NCBI GenBank assembly: GCA_038234785.1
Contig: JBBQTC010000081.1
Location: 1-14,541 of the forward strand
Direction: 5' to 3'
Length of the DNA stretch: 14,541 bases
Source of the DNA: UBA668 sp038234785
GTDB lineage: Bacteria > Actinomycetota > Acidimicrobiia > Acidimicrobiales > Ilumatobacteraceae
Position 1 is the first letter of the stretch, and the number at the start of each line of letters is the position of its first letter. The translations under genes were made by a program, and so were the position numbers. Below, in pieces: positions 6,273-13,915 of this stretch. The notes under the pieces are model-generated. The model worked only from the letters and a program-made list of their open reading frames with translations, was not told where the DNA came from and made no database searches.

Positions 6273-8855
6273 ATGAGTGAAGTCCCGTCCTCCGCGTTCC
6301 CGTCGAGCGCCAAGGTCGTCGTCATCGGCGCCGGCATCGTGGGCAACTGCCTCGTCGGTCACCTCAGCCGGCTCGGCTGGACCGACATGGTGCTCATCGA
6401 CAAGGGCCCGCTGCCGAACCCCGGCGGATCGACGGGACACGCGTCGAACTTCATCTTCCCGACGGACCACAACAAAGAGATGGCCTTCCTCACGGTCGAC
6501 AGCCAGAACCAGTACATCGAGGCCGGACTCAACAACACGTGCGGTGGCATCGAAGTCGCTCGCGAGCCGCAGCGTCTCGAGGAGTTCAAGCGGCGGATGA
6601 CGTCGGCGAAGGCGTGGGGCATCGACGCCCGGCTGGTGACGCCGGCCGAGATCAAGGAGATGGTGCCGTTCATCAACGAGGAGATCCTCCTCGGCGGCTA
6701 CTACACGGCCAGCGTGAGCGTGGTCGATTCGCTCGCCACCGGCACCATGATGCGCGACGGTGCCGTCGCGGCGGGTGCGCTGAGGGTGTTCGCCAACACC
6801 GAGGTGCTCGACGTCGAGACGGAACCCTCGGCCGGTGGACCCAAGGTCACAGCCGTCGTCACCGACAAGGGTCGCATCGAGGCGGAGTACGTGGTGATCG
6901 CCTGTGGTGTGTGGAGCCCGCGCATCGCCCGGATGGCCGGCGCGAACATCCCGTTGACGCCCGCCGTGCACCAGATGGCCGACGTCGGCCCGATCGACAT
7001 CCTGCAGCAGTCGGGCAAGGAGCTCGCCTACCCGATCATCCGTGACATGGACACGTTCTGCTACGAGCGCCAGTCGGCGGGCTCGATGGAGGTCGGCAGC
7101 TACGCCCACCGTCCGATCCTGATGCGTCCCGACGACATCCCGAGCATCCAGGCGTCCGCCCTCACACCGACCGAACTGCCGCTCACCTACGAGGACTTCG
7201 ACCCGCAGATGGAGCAGGCCATCGATCTGATGGAGATGCTCGGCGACGCAGAGATCCGGTACGCGATCAACGGCCTGCTGAGCCTCACCCCTGACGCCAA
7301 CCCGGTGCTCGGCGAGACACCCGAGGTGCGCAACCTGTGGAGTGCCGCCGCCGTGTGGATCAAGGAGGGCCCCGGCATCGCTCAACTCGTCGCCGAGTGG
7401 ATGACCTACGGCTACCCGCACATGTGCGATCCGCACGGCAGCGACATCAGCCGCTTCTACCCGCACGAGAAGACCGAGTGGCACATCAACGCTCGCTGCA
7501 ACGAACACTTCAACAAGACCTACGGCATCGTCCACCCGCGTGAGCAGTGGGCCAGCCAACGCGGCCTTCGGCGCAGCCCGTTCTACGCTCGTGAGGAAGC
7601 GCTCGGAGCCACGTTCTTCGACGCTCGTGGCTGGGAGCGCCCGCAGTGGTTCGCGAGCAACGAGAAGCTGCGCGACAAGTTCCCCGACGCGTTCACGCCC
7701 CGCACCCACGAATGGGACGCGCGCTGGTGGAACCCCGTCACCAATGCCGAGCACCTGCAGATGCGCGAGAGCGTCGGCCTGGTCGACCTCACCGCGTTCA
7801 ACGAGTTCGACTTCGAAGGCCCGCGAGCCTGCGACTTCCTCAACTACATGTGTGTCAACAACGTCGACGTCGCCGTCGGCCGCAGCGTGTACACGCCGTT
7901 GCTCACCCCGCACGGTGGATTCCGAGGCGACCTCACCATCCAGCGACTCGCCACCGATCACTTTCGAGTGATCACCGGCGCGTTCGATGGTGGCCGCGAT
8001 CACTACTGGTTCAACAAGTACCTCGCCGAGTTCACCGACGGCGACGGCTCGGTCACCTTCACCGACCGTTCGCAGGGCATCTGCACCGTCGGCGTGTGGG
8101 GCCCCAACGCCGCTGCCACCATGGCCAAGATCACCACGGACGACACCACGGCACACTACGACCTGAGCCAGGCGGGCTTCCCGTACGGCGCGGTGCGCGA
8201 CGTGCTCATCGATGGCGTGCCGTGCACGATGTTCCGTATCAGCTACGTCGGCGAGAACGGCTGGGAGATCTACACCCGGATGGAGCACGGCCTCAAGGTG
8301 TGGGATGCGATCTGGGACGCCGGCCAGGAGTTCGAGATCATCCCGGTGGGCATCGGCGTCTACGCCGTCACGGGCCGCATCGAGAAGGGCTACCGCCTCA
8401 TGGGTGCCGAGCTCGAGAGCGAGTACGACCCGGTCGAGGCGGGCCTCGCCCGGCCGAAGGTCAAGAGTGCCGACTTCCTCGGCAAGGCCGCATACCTGCA
8501 GGCCCGCGCCGACGCGGAGGCGAACGGGCCGGCGGCGATCATGTGCACGCTGTCAATGGATTCGCAGGCCTGCGTGGACGGGTACGACCGCTTCCCGACC
8601 GGAGGCAACGAGCCGATCCTCACGCTGTCGGGAGACCGAATTCTCGATCGCAAGGGTCGTGTCTCGCGGGTCACCACGGCCGGTGCCGGACCGTCGGTGG
8701 GCAAGTTCCTGTTGCTCGCCTACCTGCCGCCGGAGCATGCCGTCGAGGGCACCAAGCTGCAGGTGATGTACATGAACGAGTGCTATCCCGTCACCGTCGA
8801 GCGTGCGGGCGCGACGCCGCTGTTCGATCCGACCGATGCCCGCATGAAGAGCTGA
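6273..8855 (+). CDS. FAD-dependent oxidoreductase fused to GcvT domains (dimethylglycine/sarcosine dehydrogenase-like)
   Basis: An 860-residue cytosolic enzyme, close to the usual length of dimethylglycine and sarcosine dehydrogenases. Residues 14-400 form a DAO-type FAD domain: GAGIVG at 19-24, an acidic strand end at Asp43, and GGSTGHAS at 51-58, where His56 aligns with the histidine that holds FAD covalently in mammalian DMGDH (GSTWHAAG). From about 490 to 850 it carries GcvT folate-binding and C-terminal barrel domains; HGGFRGDL places Asp553 at the folate-site aspartate. The family oxidises an N-methyl group and captures the formaldehyde-level carbon as 5,10-methylene-THF, passing electrons to ETF. 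The etfB gene starts two bases downstream and etfA follows, which fits exactly. The substrate is unproven: dimethylglycine, sarcosine or another methylated amine. The divergent GntR probably regulates it. Confidence 0.92.
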   Translation: MSEVPSSAFPSSAKVVVIGAGIVGNCLVGHLSRLGWTDMVLIDKGPLPNPGGSTGHASNFIFPTDHNKEMAFLTVDSQNQYIEAGLNNTCGGIEVAREPQRLEEFKRRMTSAKAWGIDARLVTPAEIKEMVPFINEEILLGGYYTASVSVVDSLATGTMMRDGAVAAGALRVFANTEVLDVETEPSAGGPKVTAVVTDKGRIEAEYVVIACGVWSPRIARMAGANIPLTPAVHQMADVGPIDILQQSGKELAYPIIRDMDTFCYERQSAGSMEVGSYAHRPILMRPDDIPSIQASALTPTELPLTYEDFDPQMEQAIDLMEMLGDAEIRYAINGLLSLTPDANPVLGETPEVRNLWSAAAVWIKEGPGIAQLVAEWMTYGYPHMCDPHGSDISRFYPHEKTEWHINARCNEHFNKTYGIVHPREQWASQRGLRRSPFYAREEALGATFFDARGWERPQWFASNEKLRDKFPDAFTPRTHEWDARWWNPVTNAEHLQMRESVGLVDLTAFNEFDFEGPRACDFLNYMCVNNVDVAVGRSVYTPLLTPHGGFRGDLTIQRLATDHFRVITGAFDGGRDHYWFNKYLAEFTDGDGSVTFTDRSQGICTVGVWGPNAAATMAKITTDDTTAHYDLSQAGFPYGAVRDVLIDGVPCTMFRISYVGENGWEIYTRMEHGLKVWDAIWDAGQEFEIIPVGIGVYAVTGRIEKGYRLMGAELESEYDPVEAGLARPKVKSADFLGKAAYLQARADAEANGPAAIMCTLSMDSQACVDGYDRFPTGGNEPILTLSGDRILDRKGRVSRVTTAGAGPSVGKFLLLAYLPPEHAVEGTKLQVMYMNECYPVTVERAGATPLFDPTDARMKS

Positions 8856-8857
8856 CC

Positions 8858-9625
8858 ATGAACGTCCTCGTGTGTGTGAAGCGTGTGCCGGCGCCCGGCG
8901 CCAGGATCAGCATCACGGCCGACGGTCAAGCGGTCGACACGGCGTACCTCGCGTTCACGACGAGCCCGCACGAGGAGTGCGCGGTCGAGGCTGCGGTGCA
9001 ACTCGTCGAGCAGCACGGGGGCGAATCCACCGTGCTCACGCTCGGCCCGGCCGAGGCCGACGAGCAGTTGCGGTACGCGGCCAGCATCGGGGTGAACAAG
9101 GCCGTGCTGCTGCCGATCGACGAGGTTGATTGGGATCCGCAGCGCACATCCGCAGCGATCACGGCGGCGATCCGCGACCTCGAGTCGGCGAACGGGCCGT
9201 TCGATCTGGTCCTGTTCGGCAACGAGTCGGCGGACTCGGGCAACTTCCAGGTCGGCGTCAGGGTTGCCCACGCGCTCGCTCGCCCGATGGTCAACGGGAT
9301 CAAGGGCATCGAGGTCGAGGGTGGAACGATTCGGGCCAGGCGCGAGTCCGATGCCGGCGTCGAGGTCTACCTCGTGCCGACACCGTGCGTCCTCGGCGTC
9401 AAGGAGGGCATCAACCTTCCCCGGTATCCCACGCTCAAGGGGCGACTGGCCTCGAAGAAGGTCGACGTCGCCCAGGTGTCCCCGGTCGGCGAACCCGGTG
9501 GGCAGCAGATGGTGACGCTGCTCCAGGCCGCCGAACAGGTGAGCCAGACGGTGATGTTGGGCAACGGCCCCGAGGCAGCGCCCGCCGTGGTCGACCTCCT
9601 GGAAGAACTGGGGTTGCTGAAATGA
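8858..9625 (+). CDS. etfB: Electron transfer flavoprotein beta subunit
   Basis: A 255-residue ETF beta subunit, the normal length. It starts with MNVLVCVKRVPAPG, has the nucleotide-binding region with LFGNESADSGNFQVG, and carries the family signature YPTLKGRLASKK at about 190-201. The beta subunit binds AMP and contacts the partner dehydrogenase. It lies two bases after the GcvT-fused dehydrogenase and overlaps etfA by four bases (ATGA), so the three are one transcription unit. The ETF is most likely the dedicated acceptor of that dehydrogenase, though it could also serve the acyl-CoA dehydrogenase at the left of the window. The same reading frame stays open upstream, antisense-like in composition, but the ATG at 8858 gives the family N-terminus. 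Confidence 0.96.
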   Translation: MNVLVCVKRVPAPGARISITADGQAVDTAYLAFTTSPHEECAVEAAVQLVEQHGGESTVLTLGPAEADEQLRYAASIGVNKAVLLPIDEVDWDPQRTSAAITAAIRDLESANGPFDLVLFGNESADSGNFQVGVRVAHALARPMVNGIKGIEVEGGTIRARRESDAGVEVYLVPTPCVLGVKEGINLPRYPTLKGRLASKKVDVAQVSPVGEPGGQQMVTLLQAAEQVSQTVMLGNGPEAAPAVVDLLEELGLLK

Positions 9626-10587
9626 GCGTGCTCGTCGTCGTCGAACACGATCGTGGCGCGCTGAGCCCCGCCACGTTGGAAGCCCTTGCCGCCGCTCGCA
9701 CCGTCGCCGGCGAGGGCGGCGTGCATGCGCTCACGCTCGGCGCTGCGGCCGACGGAATGGCCGGGGAGTTGGCCGGCCACGGTGCTTCGGTCGTGCACCA
9801 GGTCCACCACGACCTGCTCTCGGACTACGGCCCCGAGGCATGGGGCGAGGCGGTCGCCCAGGCCGTTCGCACGCTGGCCCCCGAGGCAGTCGTCGCGTGC
9901 GGCACCGACCGTGGCACCGAGGTGATGGCCCAGGCTGCCGCTCGGCTCGACCTGCCGATGGTCGCCAACTGCACGGAGATCGGCGCCGGCGCGGAGCCAT
10001 GGACGATCGTGCGCCTGCGCTGGGGCGGCTCGCTGCTGGAGCAATGCACGCTGCAGGCGTCCACGAAGCTGCTCACGGTCGCCCATCATGCGTTCGAGGC
10101 CGCAGAGGCGCCCGGTGCCGGCACCGTGTCGTCGCTCGTCGTGGATCTGGACCCGGCCCTCGGACGAACCATCGTCGTCGACCGCGTGGAGCGCGCCGCC
10201 GGCGTGACGCTGGCGACGGCGCCACTCGTCGTCGGTGGCGGACGAGGTGTCGGCTCGGCAGAAGCGTTCGCCCCGTTGGAAGAACTCGCAGGGGTGCTCG
10301 GTGGCGTCGTCGGCTGCTCGCGAGCGGTCACCAACAACGGATGGCGCAACCACACCGACCAGGTCGGCCAGACCGGCACACGAATCGCACCGGATCTGTA
10401 CATGGCCTGTGGCATCAGTGGCGCCATCCAGCACTGGGTGGGAGCGATGGCATCGAAGAAGATCCTGGCGATCAACACCGACCCTGAGGCGAACATGGTC
10501 ACCAAGGCCGACTATGCCGTGATCGGCGATCTTCACAAGGTGATCCCGGCGATCACCGAAGAGATCCGCCGTCGTCGCGGTGCCTGA
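9622..10587 (+). CDS. etfA: Electron transfer flavoprotein alpha subunit
   Basis: A 321-residue ETF alpha subunit. The N-terminal domain (to about 190) has the ETF fold. The C-terminal FAD domain from about 195 includes VVGGGRGVG, SRAVTNNGW, the flavin-binding segment QVGQTGTRIAPDLYMACGIS followed by GAIQHW, and the closing NTDPEANMVTKADYAVIGD. All parts expected for FAD binding are present. It accepts electrons from a flavin dehydrogenase and delivers them to ETF-quinone oxidoreductase in the membrane; no gene for the latter is in the window. The start ATG overlaps the etfB stop, giving coupled, equimolar synthesis. The operon appears to end here because the next gene has its own promoter-like box 13 bases on. 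Confidence 0.96.
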   Translation: MSVLVVVEHDRGALSPATLEALAAARTVAGEGGVHALTLGAAADGMAGELAGHGASVVHQVHHDLLSDYGPEAWGEAVAQAVRTLAPEAVVACGTDRGTEVMAQAAARLDLPMVANCTEIGAGAEPWTIVRLRWGGSLLEQCTLQASTKLLTVAHHAFEAAEAPGAGTVSSLVVDLDPALGRTIVVDRVERAAGVTLATAPLVVGGGRGVGSAEAFAPLEELAGVLGGVVGCSRAVTNNGWRNHTDQVGQTGTRIAPDLYMACGISGAIQHWVGAMASKKILAINTDPEANMVTKADYAVIGDLHKVIPAITEEIRRRRGA

Positions 10588-10588
10588 G

Positions 10589-10600
10589 TAGGCTCCGCGA
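10589..10600 (+). promoter_or_regulatory. Proposed leaderless -10 region of the proline-rich membrane protein
   Basis: TAGGCT (10589-10594) is followed by CCGCGA and then the ATG at 10601, the same six-base spacing seen at 2698 and 2721. The 12 bases match those at 134-145 in 11 positions. This suggests that the gene is transcribed on its own although it lies only 13 bases after etfA. Confidence 0.5.
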
Positions 10601-11593
10601 ATGGGTTCCAACGAGTCGCTCCCCCCGCCGCCGCCCCCGGGGCAGCCGCCCTACGTGCCGCCCAGCCCGCCCGCACCGACAGCACCGGTCCCTCCCCCGC
10701 CGGCTCCTCCGGCGCCGCCGGTGTTCACGCCGGCGCCGGCGCCCCCGCAGCAGTATCCGCCGACGCAGGCATATCCGACGACGCCTGGTGGTCCGCCCGT
10801 GGGTGGTCCTCCGCCGGGCGGCGTGCCGCCGGCACCGCCCACCGGACCGGGGCCGGGGCCGAGGAAGAAGAACTGGGCGCTCATCGGCGGCGGAGTCGCC
10901 GCGCTGATCGCCATCGTCGTCGCCGTCATCGTGCTCACCGGTGGCGACGACAAGAGCACGACGCTCGGCGGCGACGTCACCGAGCCGACCACGGCGACAA
11001 GCTCCGACGTCACCGAGGTCACAGAGGCGCCCACCTCGGCGCCCGACGACACGTTGGTGATCACCGCACCTCCCACGACGATTCCGCCGCCCACGCTGAC
11101 CCCCACCACCGACGGCACGGTCCCCGACATTCGGGTCACCGACGACACCAACGCGTTCAGCGTGTTGATGCCGGGCGACTGGGCCACCGACACCGGGCCG
11201 GTGGATGCGAATGGCGTGCAGTTCGCACAGATCAGCGGCTCCGGTGATCTGGGGGCCTACAACAACGATCACGACACTCTCGGCATCACCCTGCTGGGGA
11301 TCCAGGCGGATCTCGTGTCGGCTCCCGCCGATCTGCTCAGCGTCTTCGATCCCGGCGTCGACGTGTGCTCACAGCGGCAGACTGCGAGCGCGGTCGACAC
11401 CCTGCAGGGTCCGGCGGAGGTCCTCTATCTCGACGGCTGCGGGACCGGCGGGGCGTTCGGCAAGGTCGTCATGATCGTGTCGTTCCCCGCCAACAACGCA
11501 GTGCTCATCACGATCTCCCAGGGCAACAGCCCCTCCACCGGCCGCCTGTTCAACTTCACGAAGATCGTGGTTGAATCGGTGCAGGCACTCTGA
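10601..11593 (+). CDS. Proline-rich, single-pass membrane protein with extracytoplasmic domain
   Basis: A 330-residue protein not assigned to a named family. Residues 1-88 are cytoplasmic and extremely Pro-rich (runs such as LPPPPPPGQPP, with Gly, Ala and Tyr), ending in the positively charged PRKKN. A single membrane helix follows at about 92-114. A Thr/Ser/Asp/Pro-rich linker (115-170) leads to an outside domain (about 175-330) that begins with a FSVLMPGDW motif and has only two cysteines, Cys256 and Cys280, which could form a disulfide. The topology (disordered Pro-rich inside, TM, Thr-rich stalk, globular outside) is common in actinobacterial envelope proteins and resembles PknH-like sensor-domain or PsbP/Mog1-like secreted domains, but that match is only impressionistic. 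No functional link to the ETF genes is evident. Confidence 0.85.
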   Translation: MGSNESLPPPPPPGQPPYVPPSPPAPTAPVPPPPAPPAPPVFTPAPAPPQQYPPTQAYPTTPGGPPVGGPPPGGVPPAPPTGPGPGPRKKNWALIGGGVAALIAIVVAVIVLTGGDDKSTTLGGDVTEPTTATSSDVTEVTEAPTSAPDDTLVITAPPTTIPPPTLTPTTDGTVPDIRVTDDTNAFSVLMPGDWATDTGPVDANGVQFAQISGSGDLGAYNNDHDTLGITLLGIQADLVSAPADLLSVFDPGVDVCSQRQTASAVDTLQGPAEVLYLDGCGTGGAFGKVVMIVSFPANNAVLITISQGNSPSTGRLFNFTKIVVESVQAL

Positions 11594-11606
11594 CCGGCCG
11601 ATCGGG

Positions 11607-12911
11607 GTGAGCAGCAACTCGCTGCATTCCTACAGTCCGGCCCTTCGCCGAAACCTCGCGCTCGCCACCTGGGGGCTCTTCGTCGGGCTGGCGCTGCTGA
11701 TGTTCGCCGGTGGCCTCTTCGGCACGCTGGTCGGCGTCCGATCAGAACGCGTCGGGCTCCCGACTGTCGTCAGCAGCCTCATCAGCGCCAGTTACTACGT
11801 CGGCTTCCTGGTCGGCACGGTGCTGACCCTCAGCGCGCTGGGGAGGGTCGGGCACATCCGGGTCTACGCCGCCCTTGCATCGACGCTCTCGGCGGCGATC
11901 ATCGCTGCCGGAATCACCGACAGTGCGGCCTCCTGGGCACTCCTCCGACTGGCCACTGGACTGTGCACCGCGGGTCTCTACGTCGTCGCCGAATCGTGGC
12001 TCAACGACCTCGCCACCAACGAGAACCGGGGCCGGTTGTTGGCGGTGTACGGCGTGGTCACGATCGCGTTCTTCGGCTTCGGCCAGATCATGCTGTTCGC
12101 GTTCAACCCGCTCGCCGTCGCCGGGTTCGCCGTGGCCGCGATCCTCACCTCGTTGGCGGTCGTGCCGGTGTCGTTGTCGGAGGCAGCGATGGCCCCGGCG
12201 ATCGCCGAGACGCAGAAGATCACACTCCGGGAACTGGCGCGACTCGTGCCGACGGGTGTGTACTCGTGCCTGTTGGTCGGGATGTGCCATGGTGCGATCA
12301 CGGGCATGGCGGCGATCTACGCCACCCGCGTCGGGCTGCACCCTGCCCAGATCGGGCTGTTCGTCGCGCTCCCGAGTCTGGGTGGTGTTGCGCTGCAGTG
12401 GCCCATCTCGGCTGCGAGTGACGACATCGACCGCCGGGCGGTGGGCTCGGCGGCGGCCGGATGTGCGGCCGTTGTCGCCGCGTTGCTGTTGCTCGGTCCC
12501 GCCGATCGTCCGGTCGCACTGTTTCTCGTCGCGCTGCTCGGTGGATTCAGCTACCCGCTGTACTCGATCGTCGGCGCCTACACCAACGACTGGATCGAGC
12601 CCGAGCACCTCAGCGCCGCGGCCTCGCAGATCGTGAAGCTGTACGGCATGGGCGCAGTGATCGGGCCGTTCGTGGCCGGCGGCGCGATGGCCGTCATCGG
12701 GCCGCATGGCTTCTACTGGGCGCTGATCGGACTCCACGTGAGCGTTGCGATCTTCTTCATGTACCGCATGGTTGCCTGGAGGGCACCGTTCGCCAAGCGG
12801 CCGTGGAGCGAGGTCTCCCTGCCCGCGAGAGCGTTCTTCGTCCCGGCGACGATCGTCGCCGTCGGCCGCCGGCGCCGCCGACGCGTCGAGGAACCCGTCG
12901 GCCCTTCTTGA
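11607..12911 (+). CDS. MFS transporter, YcaD-like
   Basis: A 434-residue major facilitator with about twelve hydrophobic segments. The segment VVAESWLNDLATNENRGRLL between helices 4 and 5 is the characteristic motif of the YcaD-like subgroup. Two six-helix halves are separated by a short loop containing EAAMAPAIAETQKITLRE. The C-terminal tail is Arg-rich (GRRRRRRVEE) and cytoplasmic. YcaD-type members are poorly characterised and their substrates cannot be named from sequence. The GTG at 11607 is chosen, 13 bases after the previous stop; a TTG at 11571 in the same frame would overlap the preceding gene. It may be cotranscribed with the proline-rich protein. Its convergent neighbour is the methylene-THF reductase-like gene. 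Confidence 0.88.
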   Translation: MSSNSLHSYSPALRRNLALATWGLFVGLALLMFAGGLFGTLVGVRSERVGLPTVVSSLISASYYVGFLVGTVLTLSALGRVGHIRVYAALASTLSAAIIAAGITDSAASWALLRLATGLCTAGLYVVAESWLNDLATNENRGRLLAVYGVVTIAFFGFGQIMLFAFNPLAVAGFAVAAILTSLAVVPVSLSEAAMAPAIAETQKITLRELARLVPTGVYSCLLVGMCHGAITGMAAIYATRVGLHPAQIGLFVALPSLGGVALQWPISAASDDIDRRAVGSAAAGCAAVVAALLLLGPADRPVALFLVALLGGFSYPLYSIVGAYTNDWIEPEHLSAAASQIVKLYGMGAVIGPFVAGGAMAVIGPHGFYWALIGLHVSVAIFFMYRMVAWRAPFAKRPWSEVSLPARAFFVPATIVAVGRRRRRRVEEPVGPS

Positions 12912-12918
12912 TCGTCGC

Positions 12919-12985
12919 CGGCTTCTGGGAAGGATTCCTTCCAGTACGGCTTCTGGGAAGCTTCGTTCCCGGAAACCGGGAACGA
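12919..12985. terminator. Interlocking hairpins between convergent genes, probable bidirectional terminator
   Basis: The 135-base gap between the MFS stop and the MTHFR stop holds a 14-base direct repeat CGGCTTCTGGGAAG (12919-12932 and 12947-12960). It also holds three hairpins. The first pairs CTGG-AAGG with CCTT-CCAG (12925-12944, one bulged G). The second pairs 12951-12959 with 12966-12974 (9 bp, one G-U, loop GCTTCG). The third is a perfect 10-bp stem, 12963-12972 with 12976-12985, loop AAA. The second and third share bases and exclude each other. The strong third stem works on both strands. No U-tract is present, as is common in actinobacteria. Confidence 0.6.
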
Positions 12986-13046
12986 TCCTGTCCAGCAGCC
13001 GCCGTGCGGGCGCCGGCCGGGCTCGGAACGGGCTCTTGTCGGCGAA

Positions 13047-13883
13047 CTAGGAGAGCTTCTCGAGCATCTTGGTCTGCCACTCAGCGGTGGCTTCGACGTT
13101 GTTGAACGTGAACAGGTGGAGTCCCTCGATGTTCAGCTCCTGCGCCTGCTTCGACAGTGGGGCGACCAGCTTCTTGGGGTCGTAACCGCCGGGGCGGAAC
13201 AGTCGGCTGAGGGTGCCGCCGTTCTTCTTGACGAACCGCATGCTGTTGCCGATGCCCAGGCGCATGCCCATCGTGAAGAGCTTCGTCCGGTCGATCACGC
13301 CCGGTACCCCGATGTGCAGCGGCAGCTTGAACCCTGCGGTGCGTTCGGCGGTTGCCCACGTCGTCCACTGGGTGAGGTCGAAGCACATCTGGGTGCTGGC
13401 GAAGCCGGGGATGCCGGCGTCCTCCAGCATCGCCTGCTTGGTGTGGAGTGCCTCGTGCACGATGGCAGCGTCGATGAGCGCGTGGCCGTCGGGATAGGCG
13501 GTGATTCCGATGCGGGTGAGCCCGTGGTCGGTCTCGAGGAAGTCGCGCAGGAACGCGACCACGCCGTCGTACGGGCCGACCGGTTCCGGTGCGTCACCGG
13601 CGACGAGGAACACCTCCTTCAACCCGTGGTCGCGACAGAACGCGCCGAGTCGACGGACGCCGTCGACGTCTTCGATCAAGCGTGCGGACAGGTGCGGGAC
13701 CGCCATGTGGCCGAGATCCTGCAGCCTCAGCGTGAGATCGAGGGTGGCCTGCTGGCCCTTGGCAGGACTGCACGTCACCGACACCGAACACCCGTTGGGG
13801 AGGTGCTCGATCTGGCCCTCGAGGTTCTTCATGGGGATCACCTCGTAGCGGGCTTCCGCAATGAGGTTGCGTTGAGTGGACAT
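13047..13883 (-). CDS. Methylenetetrahydrofolate reductase-like protein
   Basis: A 278-residue TIM-barrel flavoprotein of the MTHFR family, short bacterial form. The usual FEFFPPK start is changed to YEVIPMKN, with the catalytic Glu kept as Glu14. Further family features are TCSPAKG (38-43), PHLSARL (63-69), the flavin loop VAGDAPEP (94-101), AYPDGH (129-134), and Gln165 in STQMCFDL for folate binding. It interconverts 5-methyl-THF and 5,10-methylene-THF. Located 32 bases after an MttB-family methyltransferase, it probably runs in the oxidative direction, feeding methyl groups taken from a methylated amine into the one-carbon pool, rather than making methionine. The ATG at 13883 is chosen because the family N-terminus begins there and a weak purine-rich AGAGAG lies upstream. 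Confidence 0.87.
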   Translation of the reverse strand: MSTQRNLIAEARYEVIPMKNLEGQIEHLPNGCSVSVTCSPAKGQQATLDLTLRLQDLGHMAVPHLSARLIEDVDGVRRLGAFCRDHGLKEVFLVAGDAPEPVGPYDGVVAFLRDFLETDHGLTRIGITAYPDGHALIDAAIVHEALHTKQAMLEDAGIPGFASTQMCFDLTQWTTWATAERTAGFKLPLHIGVPGVIDRTKLFTMGMRLGIGNSMRFVKKNGGTLSRLFRPGGYDPKKLVAPLSKQAQELNIEGLHLFTFNNVEATAEWQTKMLEKLS

Positions 13884-13915
13884 CGTCGTCGCTCTCTGTG
13901 TGATGGTGAAGGTGG

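Noticed and set aside
6183..8288. Upstream extension of the GntR frame to 917 codons, antisense to the dehydrogenase
   Set aside because: The extra 702 residues have shadow-type composition and no domain, while the opposite strand encodes a full FAD/GcvT protein. The GntR fold starts normally at 6182.
7646..8857. Upstream extension of the etfB frame inside the dehydrogenase gene
   Set aside because: The added residues are Arg/His/Pro-rich and unlike any ETF. The ATG at 8858 gives the standard N-terminus.
10651..11193. Glycine-rich minus-strand frame opposite the proline-rich protein
   Set aside because: Antisense of Pro codons (CCN) yields Gly codons; the composition is a mirror of the real gene, whose membrane helix and promoter support the plus strand.
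11571..11606. TTG at 11571 as MFS start
   Set aside because: It would overlap the previous gene by 23 bases; the GTG at 11607 gives a normal N-terminal length.
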